This document shows positions 1 to 5,125 of a DNA stretch of 5,264 bases, one piece after another (within the stretch, counting starts at the first letter, position 1; each line of letters starts with the position of its first letter). Location of the stretch: contig JAQCHG010000176.1 in the NCBI GenBank assembly GCA_027619675.1, positions 1-5,264 on the forward strand, given 5' to 3'. The DNA comes from Cyanobacteriota bacterium. GTDB taxonomy: Bacteria; Cyanobacteriota; Cyanobacteriia; Phormidesmidales; Phormidesmidaceae. The notes below the pieces were generated by a model. It was not told where the DNA came from, did not search any database, and was given only the letters and a program-made list of their open reading frames with translations. The translations under genes and the position numbers were made by a program.

Positions 1-1
1 C

Positions 2-625
2 CTGACCCGCCAGGCGCGGCGGGCGGGCCTCAGCAGTGTGCTGGTGTTTGAGGGCTGGGATGCGGCGGGGAAGGGGGGCGTTATCCGCCGTCTGGCCCAG
101 GCCATGGATGCCCAAGACTATCGGGTCATCCCCATTGGTGCCCCCACCGATGGCGAAAAGGCCCACCATTACTTGTGGCGGTTTTGGCAGCAAATTCCCC
201 GCCGGGGCCGGGTGGTGATTTTCGATCGCAGTTGGTACGGGCGGGTGTTGGTGGAGCGGGTGGAAGGCTTTGCCACCCCCGAGGAGTGGGGCTGGGCCTA
301 TAGCGAAATCAATGATTTTGAGGCCCAGTTACATGAGCACAACACCCTTATCCTCAAGTTTTGGCTCCATATCGACCCCGATGAGCAACTGCGTCGCTTT
401 CAAGCGCGGGAGCAAACCCCCTACAAAAAGTACAAAATCACCGCTGAAGATTACCGCAATCGCGATCGCTGGCATGACTATGAACTGGCAGTCACCGACA
501 TGGTCAGCCGCACCAGCACCCACGACGCTCCCTGGCACCTGATTCCCGCCAATGACAAGCGCCGCGCCCGCCTCAAGGTGATCAAAACCTTCTGCAAAGC
601 CTTGGAAAAAAGACTGGGATCATGA
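2..625 (+). CDS. pap: Polyphosphate:AMP phosphotransferase (PPK2 family, class II-like), C-terminal part; 5' end outside window
   Basis: This cytosolic enzyme moves a phosphate from polyphosphate to a nucleotide; in the two-domain class II branch AMP becomes ADP. The frame is open from the first bases, so the N-terminus lies upstream and 207 residues are visible. The Walker A loop GWDAAGKGG is at fragment residues 18-26. The Walker B/DRSWYGR segment, DRSWYGRVLVERVEGF, is at about 75-90. A basic lid region rich in R and K follows at about 131-157 (RRFQARE, then YKKYKIT and RNRDRW). The text, especially PRRGRV before the Walker B strand and YSEINDFE after it, matches my memory of the second, catalytic domain of fused PPK2 proteins of roughly 490 residues, so some 280 residues are probably missing. 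A GTG at 38 is not a credible start because it would fall just before the P-loop strand. A single-domain PPK2 of another class remains possible until the upstream half is seen. No clear terminator follows the TGA. Confidence 0.92.
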   Translation: MTRQARRAGLSSVLVFEGWDAAGKGGVIRRLAQAMDAQDYRVIPIGAPTDGEKAHHYLWRFWQQIPRRGRVVIFDRSWYGRVLVERVEGFATPEEWGWAYSEINDFEAQLHEHNTLILKFWLHIDPDEQLRRFQAREQTPYKKYKITAEDYRNRDRWHDYELAVTDMVSRTSTHDAPWHLIPANDKRRARLKVIKTFCKALEKRLGS

Positions 626-716
626 GCATATCCATGGCGTTTTACGTCGGCTAAATCATGGTCGTTCCCTGAGTGGGGCCGCTGGCTTTGCTGCACCCGA
701 AAGGCTAGGGCACGCT

Positions 717-725
717 TGCTACGAT
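717..725 (+). promoter_or_regulatory. Candidate extended -10 promoter upstream of the DUF433 gene
   Basis: The string TGCTACGAT fits an extended -10 element (TGn plus TACGAT, 4 of 6 matches to TATAAT). It lies 24 bases before the DUF433 ATG. No good -35 sits 16-18 bp upstream; the nearest TTG-type hexamer, TTGCTG at 688-693, is 26 bp away. Such short matches arise by chance, so this is a weak call. Confidence 0.25.
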
Positions 726-749
726 GGAAAGTAAAAACCTGAAAACGTG

Positions 750-1082
750 ATGTCTTTAGTCATTGCCCTTGAACCTGCGCCCATAGAAACCGACCCCCAC
801 GGTGTTGTCCGGGTCGCCAAAACCCGTGTCACTTTAGACACCGTTGTCATGGCTTTTCTTGAGGGCTGTACGCCAGAGGAAATAGGCGAACAGTACCCAT
901 CGCTACAATTGCCAGACATCTATCTGGTTATTGGCTACTACCTTAGACATCGAGATGAGGTGCATACCTATCTTGAAGAGCGTCAGCAGCAGGCGAGTTT
1001 GATTCGGCAAGAAACTGAGCAGCGCTTTAACCCTATGGGAATCCGCGATCGCCTAATGGCTCGACGCAATCAACCCAGGTAA
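750..1082 (+). CDS. DUF433 family antitoxin (COG2442 type), apparently orphaned
   Basis: Small cytosolic DNA-binding-type protein of 110 residues, the usual length for this family. DUF433 proteins are predicted antitoxins encoded just ahead of DUF5615 PIN-like nucleases, and they are common in cyanobacteria. The core reads VRVAKTRVTLDTVVMAFLEG, then TPEEIGEQYPSLQLPDIYLV and IGYYLRHRDEV. This is the family's winged-helix-like fold, followed by a charged helical tail (YLEERQQQA to RDRLMARR) that probably contacts the toxin. I chose ATG at 750 over the adjacent in-frame GTG at 747. A purine-rich GGAAAG at 726-731 is rather far away to be a ribosome binding site. The frame looks undamaged. GC is about 52%, below the flanking genes, consistent with horizontal acquisition. 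The partner toxin immediately downstream is broken, so the protein may be neutral, may repress only its own promoter, or may buffer another toxin in the genome (inference). Confidence 0.9.
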   Translation: MSLVIALEPAPIETDPHGVVRVAKTRVTLDTVVMAFLEGCTPEEIGEQYPSLQLPDIYLVIGYYLRHRDEVHTYLEERQQQASLIRQETEQRFNPMGIRDRLMARRNQPR

Positions 1083-1093
1083 TTCAGGTAACT
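1076..1093 (+). repeat. 9-bp tandem repeat at the antitoxin stop / toxin start
   Basis: CAGGTAATT at 1076-1084 is followed directly by CAGGTAACT at 1085-1093, with one mismatch. The first copy contains the antitoxin's TAA stop and the second spans the place where the toxin start codon would be expected. A 9-bp duplication keeps frame. It may be a local slippage event or chance. Confidence 0.5.
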
Positions 1094-1228
1094 TCATTCC
1101 TGGCTGATGAAAATTTCAACAATCAAATTGTCCGAGGTATTCGTCACCAAAATCTATATATTGACATCGTGCGTGTTCAAGTTTCTTCCGTTGAGATAGA
1201 CAGTAGTCGTCGTTGCCATCTTCTATGA
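1088..1228 (+). pseudogene. Remnant of a DUF5615 PIN-like toxin (COG4634 type), start lost and 3' truncated
   Basis: Immediately after the antitoxin, a plus-strand frame reads VTSFLADENFNNQIVRGI, continues RHQNLYIDIVRVQ, and then becomes unrelated sequence ending at a TGA at 1226-1228. The LADEN box with its early acidic residues and the DIVRVQ strand are hallmarks of the N-terminal part of DUF5615 PIN-like nucleases, which normally run about 110-120 residues and carry a later LTHD-type acidic motif. Only about 31 recognisable residues remain. No ATG, GTG or TTG precedes the conserved segment in frame; the position where a start is expected (1088-1090) is GTA, so a GTG or ATG may have mutated. 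I could not find the missing part in other frames before the next gene. GC is about 37%, far below neighbours. The TGA overlaps the ATG of the next gene (ATGA), probably by accident. The protein cannot be an active nuclease as it stands. Confidence 0.8.
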
Positions 1229-1602
1229 CCGTCCCTATGCGTTTCCCCAAGGCTGACTCGGATGCTGAGTTGAAACTGGAAACCCTGAAGCTGTTGATCT
1301 ATCTGGTGCCCATCTTTGGGGTGGTGCCCTCGCTGTGGAGTTTGTATTTGCGCCCCGGCAGTCGTCGAGAGCAGCAGGTGAGCCGTACGGCAGTGGTGCT
1401 GCTGCTAGGGTGGGCGATCGCCTACGGCCTCACCGGGGCGGGGGCGCAACTGTCTGACGCGGCCAGTGCCCGGTTGTTGATTACGGGGCTGTTCGCCACC
1501 ACGGGCTATTTCCTCACCAGTTTTTGGCTGATGGTGCGTCTGCTCCAGGGCAAAACGCCGCGCCTGCCGGGGGTCAAGGGCATCAGCGATCGCCTGCCCT
1601 AA
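1225..1602 (+). CDS. Conserved-looking small integral membrane protein, three helices, function unknown
   Basis: I do not recognise a named family, though the style resembles small hypothetical membrane proteins of cyanobacteria. From ATG 1225 it has 125 residues. Three hydrophobic spans are visible: about 23-42 (LLIYLVPIFGVVPSLWSLYL), 55-74 (around VVLLLGWAIAYGL) and 83-106 (around LITGLFATTGYFLTSFWLMV). A basic loop, RPGSRREQQVSR, lies between helices 1 and 2, and a short basic tail ends the protein, so the first loop and C-terminus are probably cytoplasmic (positive-inside rule). There is no signal peptide and no catalytic motif. Alternative in-frame starts are TTG 1213 and ATG 1237; none has a clear Shine-Dalgarno sequence. 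Two HIP1 octamers inside the gene and its high GC show that it belongs to the chromosomal backbone, unlike the toxin remnant just before it. It is followed by 148 noncoding bases. Confidence 0.78.
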   Translation: MTVPMRFPKADSDAELKLETLKLLIYLVPIFGVVPSLWSLYLRPGSRREQQVSRTAVVLLLGWAIAYGLTGAGAQLSDAASARLLITGLFATTGYFLTSFWLMVRLLQGKTPRLPGVKGISDRLP

Positions 1603-1750
1603 TTGCCCGCCTTAAATGTTCCAGCTCAAACAGTGTCACCCAGCGCGGGTGTATTAGAATTCGCCCAATTTCAGCCGTGCCGTGGGGGATTGCCTGTCGC
1701 AGCCTTCCACGGACTCTTGCGGCTGGTGCTGTTTCACTGTGTTGGCATCT

Positions 1751-3163
1751 ATGAGTCATCCTGAGTCGCCCCCAGAATCAGCGCCTACCCCAGCAGCGGT
1801 AGGCGCGATCGCCCGATTTTTTAACTTTGACGAACTTCAGACTAACCTCCGCACCGAAATCTTGGCGGGCATCACCATCTTCATCACCATGGCCTACATC
1901 CTGGTGGTAAACCCCGGCATCCTGTCAGAGGCCATCTTTCTTACCGAGAGTGGCGATTTGTTTGGGGAACTGGTGGTGGCCACCGGGCTATCGGCGGCGA
2001 TCGCTACTGCCATCATGGGCATCGTGGCCAAATACCCCATCGCCCTCGCCCCCGGCATGGGGCTCAACGCCTTCTTCGCCTTTTCCGTCGTGTTGGGCCT
2101 GGGCATCGACTGGCGCATTGCCCTGGCCGCCGTGTTCATTGAGGGGCTGATCTTCATCGGCCTGACCTTAACCAACCTGCGGGCCGCCATCATCAAAGCC
2201 ATTCCCGACAGTTTAAAGCGGGCCACCGCTGCGGGCATTGGCCTGTTCATTGCCTACATTGCCCTGTCTGGGGACCCTGCCTTTGGTGGTGCAGGGATCA
2301 TCGTTCCTTCCGAAGCTACTAAAACCACCCTGGGCAACCTGGCCCAGCCAGAAACCCTGATGGCCATTGTGGGCATCTTCATTTCCGCCGCCTTCATCGC
2401 CCGACGGGTGCGGGGGGCGTTGCTGTGGGGCATTTTGGCCACGGCGGGGCTGGGGTGGATTTTGGGCATCACCCCCTGGCCCCAGGGCATTGTCGGTTTG
2501 CCCCTCTGGCCTAAGGATCTGATTGGCCAGGCCTTTGTGGGGTTGGGGCAAATCAGCAGCGTCGGCATCGCCAACTTTCTGGCGGTGATGTTTGTGTTCC
2601 TCTTCGTAGACCTGTTTGACACCATCGGCACCCTCTCGGGCATTGGGGTACAGGCGGGCTATGTGAATGAGCAAGGGGAACTGCCCCGCGCCAACCAAGC
2701 CCTCATGGCCGATGCCGTGGGCACCACCGTTGGGGCGGTTCTGGGCACCTCCACCGTCACCAGCTACATCGAGTCCGCCTCCGGCATTGCGGAAGGGGGG
2801 CGTTCTGGCTTTGCAGCGGTGGTGACGGCCTGCTGTTTCCTCCTGTCCCTCTTTTTCATTCCCTTGCTGTCCGCCATTCCGGGCTATGCCACCGCCCCAG
2901 CACTGCTGCTGGTGGGGGTGCTGATGATGGGCAGCGTCAGCAACATTCGCTGGTCTGATCCCGCCGAGGCCATCCCCTGCTTTCTGACCATTTTGCTGAT
3001 GCCCCTGACCTACTCCATCGCCGAGGGGTTAGCGGTGGGCTTCATTGCCTATCCGGTGATCAAAGCCTTCCAGGGTAAGTTCCAGGAAATTGGCTGGGTG
3101 GTCTGGGTGCTGGCCGCCGTTTTCCTCCTGCGCTTTGTGTTGATGGGCTTGGGCATCGCCTAG
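1751..3163 (+). CDS. NCS2 family (AzgA-like) purine nucleobase permease
   Basis: Inner-membrane secondary transporter that probably imports adenine, guanine or hypoxanthine with protons, as characterised AzgA-type members do. From ATG 1751 it has 470 residues, within the normal range for the group, and carries many hydrophobic spans in keeping with the 14-segment fold (two seven-helix repeats). Diagnostic segments are NPGILSEA at 54-61, ALAPGMGLNAFFAF at 98-111, FVDLFDTIGTL at 285-295, and the substrate-site region ADAVGTTVGAVLGTSTVTSY running on to IESASGIAEGGRSG at 320-353. A hydrophilic N-tail of about 35 residues is cytoplasmic. A GTG at 1682 would add 23 residues with four cysteines and no family resemblance, so I prefer 1751, although neither start has a clear ribosome binding site. 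Exact substrate cannot be read from sequence. The gene is complete, GC-rich, carries two HIP1 sites, and is followed by a strong hairpin. Confidence 0.96.
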   Translation: MSHPESPPESAPTPAAVGAIARFFNFDELQTNLRTEILAGITIFITMAYILVVNPGILSEAIFLTESGDLFGELVVATGLSAAIATAIMGIVAKYPIALAPGMGLNAFFAFSVVLGLGIDWRIALAAVFIEGLIFIGLTLTNLRAAIIKAIPDSLKRATAAGIGLFIAYIALSGDPAFGGAGIIVPSEATKTTLGNLAQPETLMAIVGIFISAAFIARRVRGALLWGILATAGLGWILGITPWPQGIVGLPLWPKDLIGQAFVGLGQISSVGIANFLAVMFVFLFVDLFDTIGTLSGIGVQAGYVNEQGELPRANQALMADAVGTTVGAVLGTSTVTSYIESASGIAEGGRSGFAAVVTACCFLLSLFFIPLLSAIPGYATAPALLLVGVLMMGSVSNIRWSDPAEAIPCFLTILLMPLTYSIAEGLAVGFIAYPVIKAFQGKFQEIGWVVWVLAAVFLLRFVLMGLGIA

Positions 3164-3184
3164 ACTGGGGGGCAGCCATGGCCC

Positions 3185-3224
3185 AGGAACCGTAATCGCT
3201 GTTTGTCAGATGGTTGCGGTTCCT
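3185..3224 (+). terminator. Stable hairpin downstream of the NCS2 permease; possible terminator or mRNA 3'-end stabiliser
   Basis: The left arm AGGAACCGTAATC (3185-3197) pairs with the right arm GGTTGCGGTTCCT (3212-3224) over 13 positions, counting two G-U pairs; the outer 8 bp are perfect Watson-Crick. The loop is 14 nt. It starts 22 bases after the permease stop. No U-run follows, so it is not a textbook intrinsic terminator, but a terminator without a U-tract, a 3'-end stabiliser, or a leader structure for the next gene are all possible. A four-base direct repeat GCCC lies just outside each arm (3181-3184 and 3226-3229). Confidence 0.45.
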
Positions 3225-3244
3225 TGCCCACACCTCGGGGCTGT

Positions 3245-4183
3245 GTGAGCATAGTCAACGTAAATTCCCAGGTCAGAGCAGTCAACGTGGTACAGGTGGC
3301 AACGGACAGGCCCCTGGGGGGACACCCCAGTTTTCAACACATTCATCCCCATAGCGCCGCCCTGGAGCAGCGTTTAAATGCCGTGGTGCAGCAGTATCCC
3401 CGCTGGTCGCGTCGCTACGGGCGGTGGGCGTTGCTGGCCACCATTGCCGCCTTGGCGGACGGCAAGCTTTTGCTGGCGGGGGCGGCGGGCTTTGGTCTCT
3501 ACCAGTGGGTCAGTGCCCAGCCGGATGTCTCCCTTGCCCCCCTGCGGACCCTGTGGCAGCAATGTCGAGATAGCTGCAACGGTCCCCTGGTGAAACCGTT
3601 GGCCCTCGGCAGCAGCGCCTTTGGCCTCACCTATCTAACGGCGCTGCTGTGGCAAGACTTTGGCACGGTGCCCACCCTGGTGACGCTGGGGTTTGGCACG
3701 GTGAATGGCTTCACCCTCTGGCTGCTGTGGCGGGGGCGCGAGGGTCTCTTGAGACCGATCTTCGACCATGCCCCCGTCGCCCCTGGCTTCCGCCCCGCGA
3801 CTCCCCCGCACCGGAATCCGGTGGCAGCGACGGAGATGCCCGAGGCGATCGCCCTCCCTTGGCCAGACCTCAGCAGCCCCAATCCCCTCAAGCGTCTGTT
3901 GGCGGTGCGGGCGCTGACCCACGCCTGTCTCATCCCTGGGCAGGGGGAAGCGGTGTATCTACCCGGCAGTCAAATTTCCCTGCGATCGCACCTGCTCGAC
4001 TGCTATCACCTGATGCTGACCCAAGAACCCGAACCCGCTGTGCGGGCTGCCCTGCGGGATGCCATTGGCCTCCTTAAGCCCAAGGCCCAGTTAGGTCCGG
4101 GTCAACCCGCCCTCAGCCATCTGGAGCAGCGATCGGCCCCCGTCGCCATTCCCCACCGCCGGGTTGAATATTTAGAGCCCTAA
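3245..4183 (+). CDS. Membrane-associated protein with helical (possibly armadillo/HEAT-like) C-terminal region, function unknown
   Basis: I do not recognise a characterised protein. From GTG 3245 it has 312 residues. The order is: a polar N-tail; an amphipathic stretch (SAALEQRLNAVVQQYPRWSR, about 37-56); hydrophobic spans at about 61-90, 119-136 and 142-162; a proline-rich linker at about 176-207; then a soluble helical region, about 215-278 (NPLKRLLAVRALTH and LRSHLLDCYHLML, then EPEPAVRAALRDAIGLLKP). That last pattern resembles armadillo/HEAT helix pairs, and I have an impression that cyanobacterial proteins annotated as armadillo-type look like this, but this is inference. The start is uncertain: TTG 3203 would lie inside the hairpin loop, and GTG 3287 and 3296 are also in frame. 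GTG 3245 has GGGG four bases upstream. A scaffold or adaptor role at the inner or thylakoid membrane is a reasonable guess only. It lies 43 bp before thyX on the same strand, so cotranscription is possible. Confidence 0.78.
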   Translation: MSIVNVNSQVRAVNVVQVATDRPLGGHPSFQHIHPHSAALEQRLNAVVQQYPRWSRRYGRWALLATIAALADGKLLLAGAAGFGLYQWVSAQPDVSLAPLRTLWQQCRDSCNGPLVKPLALGSSAFGLTYLTALLWQDFGTVPTLVTLGFGTVNGFTLWLLWRGREGLLRPIFDHAPVAPGFRPATPPHRNPVAATEMPEAIALPWPDLSSPNPLKRLLAVRALTHACLIPGQGEAVYLPGSQISLRSHLLDCYHLMLTQEPEPAVRAALRDAIGLLKPKAQLGPGQPALSHLEQRSAPVAIPHRRVEYLEP

Positions 4184-4192
4184 CTTGCTGTC

Positions 4193-4222
4193 TGAGTCGT
4201 CATAGCCTGAGCCGTCATAGAT
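4193..4222 (+). repeat. Imperfect 15-bp tandem repeat in the spacer before thyX
   Basis: TGAGTCGTCATAGCC (4193-4207) is followed directly by TGAGCCGTCATAGAT (4208-4222): the first 13 bases match with one change. It fills most of the 43-bp gap and ends 4 bases before the thyX ATG. A second short repeat, GATCGTT, occurs at 4220-4226 and 4230-4236, flanking the start codon. The repeats could be a regulator or RNA-binding site, or simple slippage. No ribosome binding site is evident here. Confidence 0.6.
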
Positions 4223-4226
4223 CGTT

Positions 4227-4949
4227 ATGGATCGTTTTACCGTTGAAGTTATCAGCCAAACCCCCAACCCCCAGCAGACCATCTATGCGGGGATGCACCA
4301 GGATTACGCAGAGGGGTTTGTGGCCCATGAACGCGATCGCTGGCCCAGTGAAGCTAAATGTGGCGATCTTATTGTTAGCAATCTGCTGAAGGGCGGGCGC
4401 GGCCATTATGGCCCCCTCGAACATCCCCACATGGTGCTCAATATTGGGTGGTTTCCCCACAGCACCATGCAGCAAATCCGTACCCATCGCGTCGGCGTCA
4501 GTTTCGATGTGCAGAGTTTCCGATACACCGGGCAACGGTTGTTGGATGTGGTGACGGGTAAGCGAGAGGTGGAAGAGGTTTTTTACCTGCGGCCCGTAGG
4601 CTTTTATAGCGATCGCCAAGGTAAGAAATACGAGTACACAGCTGAGCAACGGCAGCAAGATTTGGACTGGTGCCTCGAAGCCTGTCGCCATTATCAGACC
4701 CGAATTAACCAAGGTTTTTCTGAAGAACATGCGCGGGGGTTAATTCCCTTTGATGTGCGGCAGCATTGGGTGATGTCCGCCAATGTGCGATCGCTGATGC
4801 ATTTGCTCGATCTGCGCTGGAAAGCTGACGCCCAACTGGAGGCCCAGAAAATGTGTGAATACATTTGGCCCCATTTTCAAGCCTGGGTCCCCGCGATCGC
4901 TGCCTGGTACGAGGAAAATCGACTCAAGAAAGCACGGCTAGCGCCCTAG
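4227..4949 (+). CDS. thyX: FAD-dependent thymidylate synthase ThyX
   Basis: Cytosolic flavoenzyme that makes dTMP from dUMP using methylenetetrahydrofolate as carbon donor and NAD(P)H as reductant; it works as a homotetramer in characterised members and replaces ThyA in many bacteria. The protein has 240 residues, normal for the family. GHYGPLEH at 59-66 is the usual substrate/FAD-site segment. The signature is RTHRVGVSFDVQSFRY at 85-100, corresponding to the family RHR-X7-S motif but with eight rather than seven residues between the last Arg and the Ser at 97. EEHARGLIP at 166-174 and the helix ANVRSLMHLLDLR at 185-197 match the C-terminal dUMP/FAD-binding part. ATG 4227 is the only sensible start; no clear Shine-Dalgarno precedes it. 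Four HIP1 octamers inside the gene mark it as long-resident. It may be cotranscribed with the preceding membrane protein. The gene appears intact and there is no thyA in the window. Confidence 0.97.
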   Translation: MDRFTVEVISQTPNPQQTIYAGMHQDYAEGFVAHERDRWPSEAKCGDLIVSNLLKGGRGHYGPLEHPHMVLNIGWFPHSTMQQIRTHRVGVSFDVQSFRYTGQRLLDVVTGKREVEEVFYLRPVGFYSDRQGKKYEYTAEQRQQDLDWCLEACRHYQTRINQGFSEEHARGLIPFDVRQHWVMSANVRSLMHLLDLRWKADAQLEAQKMCEYIWPHFQAWVPAIAAWYEENRLKKARLAP

Positions 4950-5020
4950 TAACCCGTCGGCGTCAATTGCCAGCCGTTTTCTGGGGTGGGGAGCGGCGGG
5001 CCGCGGTGGTGAACTGCGGG

Positions 5021-5067
5021 ACTTGACAAGTAATACAGATTCCGCGAATTAAGACAACACGTAATTA
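5021..5067 (+). promoter_or_regulatory. Candidate promoter/operator region ahead of the last reading frame
   Basis: A perfect -35 consensus TTGACA sits at 5023-5028, inside the 11-bp palindrome ACTTGACAAGT (5021-5031). The best -10 near it is poor (AATTAA at 5047-5052, 3 of 6, spacing 18). A later alternative pair is TTGCAA (5091-5096) with TAGCAT (5113-5118), spacing 16, which would start transcription almost at the ATG at 5126. Two AATTA strings occur at 5047-5051 and 5063-5067. A promoter here is plausible but not shown. Confidence 0.28.
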
Positions 5068-5125
5068 GTCACCGCAACAAAGCTGGCTTATTGCAAATGA
5101 GGCAAAAGTTTGTAGCATAAGGGTC

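Larger units (their letters stand above)
462..4900. repeat. Twelve dispersed HIP1 palindromes (GCGATCGC)
   Basis: Exact copies begin at 462, 1045, 1414, 1586, 1805, 1997, 3845, 3982, 4333, 4609, 4787 and 4893. All lie inside coding sequence. HIP1 is a known over-represented octamer of many cyanobacterial genomes. In this window it marks the backbone genes: thyX has four, while the toxin remnant and the last 360 bases have none, although those regions are short enough for absence to be chance. Confidence 0.95.

Noticed and set aside
626..749. Short open frames and hairpins in the spacer after the polyphosphate kinase
   Set aside because: The frames are short and lack recognisable content, and the only stems found (for example CCC/GGG around 696-710) are too small to support a terminator.
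1682..1750. GTG-initiated N-terminal extension of the NCS2 permease
   Set aside because: The 23 added residues contain four cysteines, are unlike NCS2 N-termini, and no ribosome binding site supports GTG 1682.
2213..2698. Minus-strand open frame of 161 codons inside the permease gene
   Set aside because: It is the complement of a clearly recognisable NCS2 gene in GC-rich DNA and its translation is low-complexity with no family resemblance.
3203..3244. TTG-initiated N-terminal extension of the membrane protein before thyX
   Set aside because: The start would lie in the loop of the 3185-3224 hairpin and the added residues look like noncoding translation; a later GTG is more plausible.
4215..4730. 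Minus-strand open frame of 171 codons over thyX
   Set aside because: It is fully antisense to a well-supported ThyX and has no recognisable domain; a hydrophobic stretch arises from the reverse complement of thyX codons.
4958..4980. Possible thyX terminator: CGGC / GCCG stem followed by TTTT
   Set aside because: The stem is only 4 bp with an 11-nt loop, too weak to call.
5021..5125. Resemblance of the AT-rich block with AATTA repeats to the ends of Tn7-like CRISPR-associated transposons
   Set aside because: Only short AATTA/GACA-like strings match; there is no terminal TGT repeat array, no crRNA repeat and no Tns or Cas12k sequence in the window.
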